Below are positions 1 through 8,800 of a stretch of DNA of 64,000 nt, one piece after another. Source of the DNA: a virus; the IMG/VR virus record IMGVR_UViG_3300005663_000037, positions 1-64,000 of that record, one strand, 5' to 3'. The notes under the pieces were generated by a model, which searched no databases, was not told the DNA's origin, and saw nothing but the letters and a program-made list of their open reading frames with translations. Each line of letters begins with the position of its first letter. Position 1 is the first letter of the stretch. Made by a program: the position numbers and the translations under genes.

Positions 1-267
1 AGAACCGGTTGCTTTCACTCTAATTGCATTAACTGCATCAGGATTTTGCTCAGATACCAAGTCTCCAAATTCTCCAAAAAAATTGGCTGCTCTAAGAGCC
101 GCTAATTCCCATGATCCACCTACACGTTTTTGTAATATTTCAGTATCTCCTGCACCCAGGTAATCCGCAAAGCGTAAACTTCCATCAGTATTCTCGTCAC
201 CCTCTCCGTAGATCACTCCACGTGGATTACGTACACTAACATCTACATGCCCCGGTCGTTGTAACAT
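1..267 (-). CDS. Partial virion-associated protein of unknown function (C-terminus outside window)
   Basis: An open frame of 89 codons starts with ATG at 267 and runs off the left edge without a stop. Its ATG shares a base with the TAA of the preceding gene (TAATG), a junction type common in this phage. The visible part begins MLQRPGHVDVSVRNPRG and contains GEGDENTDGSLRFADYLG; no family is recognised. Being downstream of the endolysin and tail genes on the same strand, it is probably part of the virion or lysis operon. Confidence 0.6.
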   Translation of the reverse strand, partial: MLQRPGHVDVSVRNPRGVIYGEGDENTDGSLRFADYLGAGDTEILQKRVGGSWELAALRAANFFGEFGDLVSEQNPDAVNAIRVKATGS

Positions 268-536
268 TAACTATAACTTAGACTTAAATAGTCATCTAAT
301 ATCTCATCAAAGGCATATCGTCCTGCCCATGTTTCTGTCGTGTCTTCTAACGTCTTCTTTACTGCCCATCTAGCCTCGGATGTTAAAGCTGTATTAAGTT
401 TACTAAACCCAGTATAAGCTACATTTCCAGCTACATCCTGAGTCTGTGACATCGTCACTGTTTTGTACGGCTTCACAAACGTCTTAAGGTATCTATTAAT
501 ATCCTTAACAAAAGTAGTTAGCTGCGCTAGTGTCAT
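267..536 (-). CDS. Small protein of unknown function in the lysis/tail operon
   Basis: This 89-residue protein starts just after the M15 peptidase gene and overlaps the next gene at TAATG. It is mixed helical in appearance, with a basic N-terminal half (FVKDINRYLKTFVKPYK) and an acidic C-terminal end (FDEILDDYLSLSYS). No signal peptide, membrane segment or metal motif is seen. The tight packing supports a real gene; function is unknown. Confidence 0.6.
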   Translation of the reverse strand: MTLAQLTTFVKDINRYLKTFVKPYKTVTMSQTQDVAGNVAYTGFSKLNTALTSEARWAVKKTLEDTTETWAGRYAFDEILDDYLSLSYS

Positions 537-537
537 T

Positions 538-993
538 TTATGGCTTCACGATAAATAGTTCATCTATACCCGTCCATCTGGTATCCATATGACACCAGGT
601 CGGTGCAAAGTTTCTATGTTCAATAGTAGTCAATCCTCTTTCCTTATACATAGAAAAATGACCTTCAATATCTTCCCGGAGTTCATCAGCTCCGTTGTTA
701 GGTTTGCCCATCATCTTATAATCTAACCCCCGGCCAAATCTATGCTGTCCTAACTTAGCTCCAATCGTACAGGAAGGTGACCTGAACCCACTATATTGAT
801 ATTTTTGAAACCCACATCCTTTATACCACCAATGCCAATTACAAATCATTCCTGAGTAATTAAAACGATCTCGTATAAATTGAGCCAAGGTAATTACTCT
901 CTGATCTAAAAACCAAATACTGCTATCTCCCCATTTCCGATATACTCCCGGACTAACAAACTCACGCAAGTCAAAATTCTTAGATACTTTCAT
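538..993 (-). CDS. Endolysin candidate, peptidase M15-like (D,D/L,D-peptidase type)
   Basis: The 151-residue protein carries the zinc-peptidase layout of the M15/LAS group: H84 and D91 in QHRFGRGLDYK (H-x6-D) and H135 with D137 in TWCHMD. Glu125, just before the second motif, could serve as the general base. In this family the enzyme cuts peptide cross-links in peptidoglycan. There is no signal peptide, so release to the periplasm would need a holin or the small membrane protein encoded just upstream (1010-1354). The length fits single-domain phage M15 endolysins, and the position at the end of the virion genes supports a lysis role. Confidence 0.75.
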   Translation of the reverse strand: MKVSKNFDLREFVSPGVYRKWGDSSIWFLDQRVITLAQFIRDRFNYSGMICNWHWWYKGCGFQKYQYSGFRSPSCTIGAKLGQHRFGRGLDYKMMGKPNNGADELREDIEGHFSMYKERGLTTIEHRNFAPTWCHMDTRWTGIDELFIVKP

Positions 994-1009
994 ATTCTAT
1001 AGTGTACAA

Positions 1010-1354
1010 TCATTTTCTTACATATCTAGCATCTGCCCACTCCTCACCATCTTGTCTGCCCTCAAGCATCTTTATAACTAGTTCCGATTTAAGAGCCTTA
1101 CCATCTTCCTCTGTAAATTCAGTATCTCTAATCTCCTTATGCTCCTTCTCCTGAACCTTTATGAAGTTAATTTGATTTGTTTCTATTCGTGCAAGTGTCC
1201 CATTCATATTCCATACTCCTAATACAGCCAGAGTAGTAACAAGAGTTGTGAATCCTTTCCAGATAGTATCTCCATGCCCATTTATTCGTCTTCTCCATCT
1301 GTCTCTTTTACTCTTTCCCATTACTGTAAGCATTTCGTCAGATAGTTCGTTCAT
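1010..1354 (-). CDS. Small membrane protein, lysis-associated candidate (holin or spanin-like)
   Basis: This 114-residue protein has a basic N-terminus (KSKRDRWRRR), one hydrophobic segment around residues 32-52, and a charged C-terminal region with helical character (residues 55-114). That is an N-in single-pass layout. It lies immediately upstream of the M15 peptidase gene, so a lysis role as holin or inner-membrane spanin-like component is likely from context. No diagnostic motif was found, so this is inference. Confidence 0.5.
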   Translation of the reverse strand: MNELSDEMLTVMGKSKRDRWRRRINGHGDTIWKGFTTLVTTLAVLGVWNMNGTLARIETNQINFIKVQEKEHKEIRDTEFTEEDGKALKSELVIKMLEGRQDGEEWADARYVRK

Positions 1355-1417
1355 GTCAATGAGATCAGTTAATTAAAGATCAATTACAATATACTATATA
1401 AAATGTTAATAATCAAG

Positions 1418-1867
1418 TTACGGTAATTCGTTATATTCTTTCTTCCCTTCGGGAGTAGTCTCAGCCAATTGCTCGAATATCTTAGGTACAAGACCACTAA
1501 CAAGCTCTTCCCATTTATCCTGGTTCCCATCTTTAATCTCCAGAAAGCTGTGACTACTGACTCTTCCAAGTAACGCTCTAACACACAGATACACAAACTC
1601 TATATACTCGTGATCCTTGTATTTAGACACTATCCCAATCAGACGAATTATCTGAGAACGATATTGAACTGCATTGTTGTTGATAGATTTAGGAGGATCA
1701 GAAGTATCCAATAATGGAATCTCTTTTAATGAGTTTCGGAAATTAACCATGTAATTGTCTAAGTCTATTGAGACTAAATCTTCCAAGAACATCTCAGGAG
1801 GTTTAATCCCTCCTTCCCTCCTCTTCTTAATGCTTTCTCTGAATTCGTTTTGTTCTGAAATTTTCAT
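1418..1867 (-). CDS. Unknown protein between LamG gene and lysis genes
   Basis: The 149-residue protein is predicted soluble and mostly helical, with many charged residues at both ends (N-terminal ESIKKRREGG, C-terminal TTPEGKKEYNELP). No cysteine pairs or nucleotide-binding motif are evident. It sits between the LamG-domain gene and the lysis pair; a chaperone-like or virion role is possible, but nothing in the sequence decides. Confidence 0.6.
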   Translation of the reverse strand: MKISEQNEFRESIKKRREGGIKPPEMFLEDLVSIDLDNYMVNFRNSLKEIPLLDTSDPPKSINNNAVQYRSQIIRLIGIVSKYKDHEYIEFVYLCVRALLGRVSSHSFLEIKDGNQDKWEELVSGLVPKIFEQLAETTPEGKKEYNELP

Positions 1868-1877
1868 GTTTTTATAT

Positions 1878-2603
1878 TTAAAATGGATAAGTTAATCCTG
1901 ATCCTCCGTTATATAGTTCTGTCATTTCAGGTTGTGTTAATGGCCTATTCCATATTCCTGGTTCGTCAATATTTCCCACATAAGGTAAGCTTTCACCACC
2001 ACTGTTATAATTCAAGGAACCTAGACGTCCTGTGTCAACTCCACTCACATCAACAAACCATAATGTCTTGTCGACAGAGATAACATCTGTTAGAGGTACG
2101 GCTATAGCATTAATATAGATAATAGGGCTTATACCATCTTGAACAACAGCAACATGCGCCCACGTATTGTTAGTAAATGCTGTAGTTGTAGTCCTAATAT
2201 TAAACTTCGTGACACCAGCAACTGTCAAAGCTATGACAGCCTGAGCATTTCCATTATTAGTAAATGTTATAAATTCATTAGCGTTAGTGTCACCAAATCC
2301 AAATATCCTTCCCGCTGACGAAGCAACTACTGGTCGTACCCATGTGGCAAAAGTACCTTCCGTATCAGTTGCCACATCATTAACTGCATTGTCTATATTA
2401 ATATAATCATTACCGTCAAAAGAATAAGCGGTTCCAATTTTACCGGCTGCTCCTTGTGTGGCCCCTACTACCGTTCCATTATTAGAACCTGCTGAATCAA
2501 TAGCAGGACCAGATAAATCATCAAATTTCCAATAGCTGACTACCCCATTGTTTAAAGTGCTTTCTGTACTGATTCCTAGTAACCTTCGTCTTGATAATGT
2601 CAT
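1878..2603 (-). CDS. LamG/concanavalin-A-like domain protein, host-glycan binding candidate
   Basis: The 241-residue protein reads as a single LamG-like (laminin-G/ConA-like) jelly roll: VVSYWKFDD at the start, GTAYSFDGNDYINI, TFATWVRP, NNTWAHVAVVQDG, IYINA, then GNIDEPGIWNRPLTQPEMTELYNGG at the end, which is the standard closing signature of bacterial LamG domains. Such domains bind glycans and are common on phages of Bacteroidota. Its position after the fibre genes suggests a receptor-binding tip or capsid decoration. The N-terminal SRRRLLG resembles a Tat motif, but no hydrophobic stretch follows, so export is not inferred. Confidence 0.75.
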   Translation of the reverse strand: MTLSRRRLLGISTESTLNNGVVSYWKFDDLSGPAIDSAGSNNGTVVGATQGAAGKIGTAYSFDGNDYINIDNAVNDVATDTEGTFATWVRPVVASSAGRIFGFGDTNANEFITFTNNGNAQAVIALTVAGVTKFNIRTTTTAFTNNTWAHVAVVQDGISPIIYINAIAVPLTDVISVDKTLWFVDVSGVDTGRLGSLNYNSGGESLPYVGNIDEPGIWNRPLTQPEMTELYNGGSGLTYPF

Positions 2604-2614
2604 AAGATCATTAC

Positions 2615-4453
2615 TTATTTAGAAGTTACCCATATAACTGTATCTCCACCACCTAAAGTTCCAGGATCCCCTGAATTTATAAAGTCAAATTCAAACGGCA
2701 AGTTAACAGCTTGACTTATTACTATATCTATACTTGCAGCAGGTGCAGCCTTAGTATCTATGTCTACGAACTTATAACCTGTACCACTTATTGTTACTGT
2801 ACAGTCTCCTGCTATTGTCTTTACTACATTCACATGTCCTAACTTTCCGAAGTTAGATGTGTCTAGTATCAACGTACTACGTGCTGTAGCTAACTTTGCT
2901 ATGAATGTATCGTAGCCACCACAGTCAAAGTCCACCGTTGCAGCATCTGTTAATGTAGCTATTGCTGGTATAGGACTAGCCCACGAGCCGTCTGCTCTAA
3001 AGAAGTTAGTTGCTCCTCCACCAGAAAGACCAATCTTTTGAATGAATCCTGATGAATCATTTCTAACTAAGATTGTACCGGTAACAGGACTTCCAGCAGA
3101 TACAGGGCCTAAGTATTTTGTTCCGTCCCCCTTGATAGCAAAGTCAAGTCTTGAAGTATTCCCATAAATTTTAAGATAGTAGTTAGCTCCATTATGATAA
3201 CAGGCCATCTCTAAAACAGTACCGCTAGCAGCATTAGTATTAATAAGTTTTAATATAGGAGTACTGTCGCCTCTAGTTTCAGAGAACTCAGCAAAACCAT
3301 CACCTATTTTGAATTTGGAACTAAATATAACTAATCCTGCTGAATTTATAGTAAATCTTGTTGTTCCTTCTTGAGTTCCGTCACCAGTCCAAACAGCTAC
3401 TTGGTTGTCTACTGGTGTACCTACTTTGTAAACATCTCCAGCTCCTATTAAGTAATCATATACAAAGTCCCAATAACCTGATCCAGACTGACCAAATACT
3501 CCAGTGAACGCATAAACCTTTGCTGTACTTACTACTATCCATCTTTCTCCATTCTCTACATCAGCAGCAGCGTCTCTCTCTGTAATATCAGCATATTGTC
3601 CTACTATACCTTGTGCTGCACCAGAAATCAATCCTCTTAACTCAAGCTCAAGACTGTTAATATAACTCTTAACGTAGTATTGAGTAGCAGTCCACGACTT
3701 TAATGAAGTATCTAGGTTTGATATAAGAGTGTCTACTGCACTCTTAGAATAGGTATGTGCCATTATAGCATTGATACTAGCTATTCCATCCTGTCCTGCT
3801 ATAGTATCATATACATCAGGAATATCTATTGTATCTAGTTGATCTTGTAAGATAGTAATGTCAGACTGTTGTGCTACATTAATAGTACCATTTCCTATAT
3901 CCTGTAGTACTTGAGGAATACCCGTCATCACGTTCCAATCTACAGCACTAGTTTGATCTAGTTTCCTCCACCTAGTCCCTTCCCATATTACCCAATCTCC
4001 TAATAGGAATGTTATATTACCACTACCAAAGTCATATGTATCAGCAGTTTGACAGACAAAGAAATTTCCATTGACGGTATCAGTAGGAATCAAAGGATCA
4101 TCTTGTAGCGTATAGCCAGTACTAGTAAGTCCAGTAGTAGCACTAAAAGAACCCTTATAGATGAAGCCTCCTATTACCTGAGCACCTATCTGTACCAGTT
4201 CCCAATTATCGTTATCTTCTAAATCTGATTGATTGTTAGAAGGAGATCTAAGCCAGAATAAAGCAGGGTTACTATCACTATATGAACGTACCCCTACCAG
4301 CATGAGTGCTCTTCTCTTTTCCCAAGGAAGATTCTCAAGGTCAGTATAAGTATCAACAGGCTTATAACCTCCTCTTCCTCTCTCATCTGAATGAGTAGGG
4401 ATAAGAGGATTGTTACCTATCGCTTGTATTGGCCCACTTACTTCTGGCTTCAT
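2615..4453 (-). CDS. Tail fibre / appendage protein
   Basis: This 612-residue protein has an N-terminal section typical of phage fibre shafts, including LGDWVIWEGTRWRKLD near residue 150. A coiled-coil-like stretch follows (about 185-275), then a Ser/Thr/Gly-rich beta region with GQYADITERDAAADVENGERW, as seen in fibre proteins. The C-terminal part (about 395-612) is beta-rich and is probably the distal trimeric tip. The ATG overlaps the end of the upstream tail gene. It is probably partnered with the adjacent LamG protein in receptor recognition. Confidence 0.6.
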   Translation of the reverse strand: MKPEVSGPIQAIGNNPLIPTHSDERGRGGYKPVDTYTDLENLPWEKRRALMLVGVRSYSDSNPALFWLRSPSNNQSDLEDNDNWELVQIGAQVIGGFIYKGSFSATTGLTSTGYTLQDDPLIPTDTVNGNFFVCQTADTYDFGSGNITFLLGDWVIWEGTRWRKLDQTSAVDWNVMTGIPQVLQDIGNGTINVAQQSDITILQDQLDTIDIPDVYDTIAGQDGIASINAIMAHTYSKSAVDTLISNLDTSLKSWTATQYYVKSYINSLELELRGLISGAAQGIVGQYADITERDAAADVENGERWIVVSTAKVYAFTGVFGQSGSGYWDFVYDYLIGAGDVYKVGTPVDNQVAVWTGDGTQEGTTRFTINSAGLVIFSSKFKIGDGFAEFSETRGDSTPILKLINTNAASGTVLEMACYHNGANYYLKIYGNTSRLDFAIKGDGTKYLGPVSAGSPVTGTILVRNDSSGFIQKIGLSGGGATNFFRADGSWASPIPAIATLTDAATVDFDCGGYDTFIAKLATARSTLILDTSNFGKLGHVNVVKTIAGDCTVTISGTGYKFVDIDTKAAPAASIDIVISQAVNLPFEFDFINSGDPGTLGGGDTVIWVTSK

Positions 4454-5376
4454 ATTCCTACTTTTACGTTTGTTGTAAATTCATAGGTACTATAAAATAC
4501 CTTATATGTTAAATCTATATAACCGTTATTCTTTACTATAGTTCCTTGATACGTCATATCCATTCCTAATAACGCCTGTCCCGTAAATCTATCCATGTGT
4601 ACAAACGTAGACGGAGTTGCTATCTTATTACATATAGCAAAGAAAACTCTACCGGAACTAAAGGAATAAGTAGCACTTATATCTGTCAACGATATCTTCG
4701 TCATATTACCTAAGTCATTCGGAACAAGAGTAGTTTTACCCTGGAAAGCACCATAGTACATCGGAGCTACATAGGATAGAGAAGAATCTTTACTAGAAGT
4801 CTCTCCTCCTGTTGATTGTACTGAACAGGAAACTGATATATCTATTGGGTTCTCTGACACGTAACTGTTTCCGTTTACCTGCATTGCTAATCTAGGATCT
4901 TTAGCAACACTAGTAAATATCTCAGGATCAGAGGAAAGAACCGCAGCATTACCTGCTGCTAGGTTATCTTCATCAGTCATATTAGCCGTAACTACTAAGG
5001 CCCCATCAAATGGAGTTCCTACCTCAATAATAGATGTATCTAATGATATACTATCTAATACCGTTGGATTGTACGGGGTTAGAAGATTCTTAAGAATAGT
5101 AGTTATTTGTTGACCTTGTAACTGTTCACCTTTAACAATTCCTCCTAAGTCAATCGTAGTAGTTGTAGCTTCGTCAAAGGTCATATCCTTCACATAAGGA
5201 AGGTTCAGAAGAGCTGTCGTACCATCTCCTACTTTAAACTTAAAACGGGTAACACCATCTATAACTCCTTTACCCACAATTGGCTCACCCTGAACCAAAA
5301 TCTTAGCTGAGGTATCTAGTTCATTCAGTGAATGAAACCTAAATTGATATATGACTTCTGTTAGTGTTGCTGCCAT
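4450..5376 (-). CDS. Tail appendage protein with fibre N-terminal attachment motif
   Basis: The 308-residue protein starts with a common phage fibre head-domain pattern: AKILVQGEPIVGK followed by FKFKVGDGTTALLNLPYV, the GDGxT..LPY signature. The rest is beta-rich without enzyme motifs. It overlaps the next gene by 4 nt and the previous one by 1 nt, showing translational coupling in the tail operon. A structural role linking baseplate and fibre is likely. Confidence 0.55.
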   Translation of the reverse strand: MAATLTEVIYQFRFHSLNELDTSAKILVQGEPIVGKGVIDGVTRFKFKVGDGTTALLNLPYVKDMTFDEATTTTIDLGGIVKGEQLQGQQITTILKNLLTPYNPTVLDSISLDTSIIEVGTPFDGALVVTANMTDEDNLAAGNAAVLSSDPEIFTSVAKDPRLAMQVNGNSYVSENPIDISVSCSVQSTGGETSSKDSSLSYVAPMYYGAFQGKTTLVPNDLGNMTKISLTDISATYSFSSGRVFFAICNKIATPSTFVHMDRFTGQALLGMDMTYQGTIVKNNGYIDLTYKVFYSTYEFTTNVKVGI

Positions 5377-5846
5377 TATATTAGTTCAGTAGGTGCTTGA
5401 AAGATAGTAGGAAACTCTATCCAAACGGCCGTTCCGCTTGCATCTTGTGCTATTATCCATGAGGGCGCACCTCCATCTGGAAGAGCACCAGAGACTAGTA
5501 CTGTTTCTCCTGTAACTATAGTATAATCAATCCCACTTATCATACTATAAGGAACAATGTTCAGCCTATATAGATAGGTAACCCTATCTATGAAGATGTA
5601 TATCTTCTCCTCAGTCCAGTCAAGAAAGTTATAGACCTGAGCATCGTCTTCATCTACTATAGAATATGTAGGAGAGAATACTATTCTCAGAACAGACCAG
5701 AGTTTCTTACAGTCATATAAATTCCTACTATATGATTTATGCCCTTTCTTCCCTTCTCTCTCCATATCCAATCTAGTACCACTCAGTTCTATCAGCCTGT
5801 ATTGTATACGAGCAGCAAATGTCTTTATGTCGTCATTAAGTGCCAT
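5376..5846 (-). CDS. Unknown tail-operon protein
   Basis: The 156-residue protein has a helical N-terminal half (residues 1-100, several Tyr and basic residues) and a short beta-like C-terminus (VSGALPDGGAPSWIIAQDASG) resembling fibre-type sequence. It is coupled to the following gene by a 1-nt overlap (position 5376). It probably belongs to the tail, for instance as an adaptor or chaperone. No family recognised. Confidence 0.55.
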   Translation of the reverse strand: MALNDDIKTFAARIQYRLIELSGTRLDMEREGKKGHKSYSRNLYDCKKLWSVLRIVFSPTYSIVDEDDAQVYNFLDWTEEKIYIFIDRVTYLYRLNIVPYSMISGIDYTIVTGETVLVSGALPDGGAPSWIIAQDASGTAVWIEFPTIFQAPTELI

Positions 5847-5849
5847 TGT

Positions 5850-8800
5850 CTATGTAATTACTTCTATTTTCATTGTTATTCTCTTAACATCAATATTTAA
5901 ACCGGAAGCTGAGTAAGGAACCAATCTAAAATATCGAGCAGTTAGAGGTACTATAACTCCTGCTGATTGTTCTACGTAGGTAAAGGCTATCTCTTTCGCA
6001 ACTACCGTAGAGTGAATTGGATCGTTTATGTAATCTTGATGTATTATCTTCTTACTAGCGTCTGCCCAGTCTGCATCATTTACATTCGTTGAAGCATAGT
6101 AAAGATGAAACTCGATCAGCCCACTAAGAACAGATAAGTTAAGTCTTACAGAACCAGTTATATAGAACTTCCCAGAGATTAATCCAGTGTCCATATGTAA
6201 GCACCAGCTTTCTCCCTTACTCGCATGATTAGCTTCTATGTCAGCAGAGAAAACCTTTGCTCCAAATACGAACTTAGTAACTCCTCCTCCTGTTATTCCA
6301 TTAGGTATTTGTATTATCTTATCATTGGCTCCATTAACTCCCTCAAATGTAACTTGCTTATAGCCTGTTACAACCTCACCGCCATCTGTTACATTATCAT
6401 ATCCTGGGCCTGTTGCTCCTCGTATATCAATACCATCTGCTACATCAGTAAACATACCACCATCACCAACATATTTTCCTATATTCGTTGTTGGTGTATC
6501 ACCAGTGCCTCCTACCCAGGCAACTAATCTTAATACTCTTCTTGCTCCGTCAGATACTAATTCATACTCAGGCCCCCATCCGTTATCTCCATTACCATCT
6601 GCTCCTTTTATATTGTATCCCGTCCATTTCCATCTATAGTCAGGAGTACCCGTATCGTGTAGTGTTTTATAGAATATTGCACCATCACTGAATAAGTACA
6701 GATCATCTACTGCACCGAATGCAAGTAATCCAGGAGTACCAGCGCCATTTGAGGCTAATATGTAGTCGTCAGAAGTGTTATAACTTGTTACCCATGTTGT
6801 AGTGTCTATGTCGTAAACACCAACTACACCCTGCATAGTGTACCAGAGATTTCCATCCGTTCCTATTGATCCGTCTTGAGCCACTGGAAAAGGCCCCTCC
6901 CAGTTGTTTCCATAATCAAAGGATCTACAGTACCACAAGGCACCTGTTACTGTTATAGCCCATACACCAGCAGGGAAAGTGTCATAAGTTCCACTAGCTT
7001 GTGCAGGTTGCGACACCGCTGTACTGTATACTTCTACATAGTTGTTTCCGATTCTTCTAGCTAAACTCCAAGATCCCGTAAGTCCACCGTTGTAATTCTC
7101 TGAAACCCATATAGCATTAGTAGCTACATTAGTCCATTCTCCTGAAGGATACTGATCGAAATCCAGACCCGGAGGATTAGGACTAGGAGTCAAGGGCTCT
7201 GTAGAATATAATAGGAATAGTCTATTATCAGGAACATCGTTTATTCTAACATCTTGAGTATAGACTATTGGCCCGTTTGTAGCGGTACATCTCATTACAC
7301 AGGAACCAGTAACATCTGCTCTAGTTACAGTCTGTTCTTGTACTGAGGCAAAGCTACCAGTATATACTCCACTAGGACTACTCCACTGGAAACTAAAGCT
7401 CCCACTATCATCCTGAGGAGCACCGTCAGCATACCTATTTACTGTAGCTGTAAGAACTATGTCATTACTACCATCAGTACTATAATCAAATGTAAAAGTT
7501 CCTCGATCTGAAGTTATCTCTACTGCCCTAAACCCGTAAGGTTCAAGAACACTAGTAAGCATTATAAAACGATAATAGTCTGCGCCACTATAAGTAATCT
7601 TTAAGTATATAGCACACTTACCATTAGACTGTGTATTGTCCCAAAGTATATTTGATGAAGTAATAGTTCCTGTTGCTGGTGTAGCAGGAGAACCTGATAC
7701 TGTATATGTGTAAGTATTAGTATCTACGTATGTAATAACAAATGTACCATTGTAGTCTGATTCATTTGCTCCTGCTATTACAACCTTATTACCAGTAACT
7801 AAGCCGTGAGTCGTGTGTGTAACAGTTGCAGTAGTACTTGCTCTAGTAATAGTTACAGAAGACGGAACAACTGTATTGTCGACAGTTACTCTCTTATCAT
7901 CACTTACATTAGTAATAGCAACATTTTCTCCACTGCTTAATGCTCCTGAAATAGTTTCTACTACACAAGTATAAGTACTAGCTGCTTTGATAGTACTTCC
8001 CTCAGTAAGACGGATATTGAAGATAAAGTCAAATTCCCCACTAATAGGAACACCAGCTTCATCTACCTTTACCTGTTGGCTAGGATCATCAATATTAATA
8101 GTTATACCATTCTCTCCTGCTCCTATAGACTGAGGATCTAACAAAGTCACTATCGTCCAGTCTTCCATCATAGCCAGACTTCCACTTGCAGGAATCACAG
8201 CCTTTACATATCTCTCGTTAGTAGCAGAAAACATATCTGTTGATGCTACATCATCAAATCCTCCTGCTAACCAAAGTATACTTCCTTCAAACCATGTACT
8301 CTTTGGAGTACTGCTTCTATTGTTTGTTTCTGCTGTAATTTGTATCCAGTCATTGTCATCAGTAATATCACCACCAGCATCGAGAAGATAATATTCGAGA
8401 TCGTCATAATCTATATTGTCTCCTACTACTGTTACTCCCATACGAGTAGGAAGATATTCATAAGGTGATCCTACGCCATCCTTAATGAAACTAGCAGGGT
8501 GAGCTGAGAATGATAAGGTACGTCCATCTAGTCCATCTACCATATCTGTGATAGACATTTGCTCCACCCATTCAGGTTCACTGTCAATAATTCCGGCTGC
8601 TATAGCATCAGCTATAGCCGTAGAACCTCCTGCATCCGAGAGAGTCATCGTTACTTCATAGATAGCTCTTCCAGTTACATCTGAATAGTTTATCTTTATA
8701 TCCTGATTTGTACCTGCTGTAGGTGGAGTTGGTATCTGTGCACCACCGTCATATGTCTTCTTCCAAACATAGGCTATGGCTATAGTCGCATCATCTACAA

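Noticed and set aside
1384-1596. 70-codon minus frame inside the 1418-1867 gene
   Set aside because: It overlaps the longer gene almost completely in another frame and has an unnatural, repetitive sequence.
1878-2603. Twin-arginine-like SRRRLLG at the start of the LamG protein
   Set aside because: No hydrophobic segment follows, so export by Tat is not supported.
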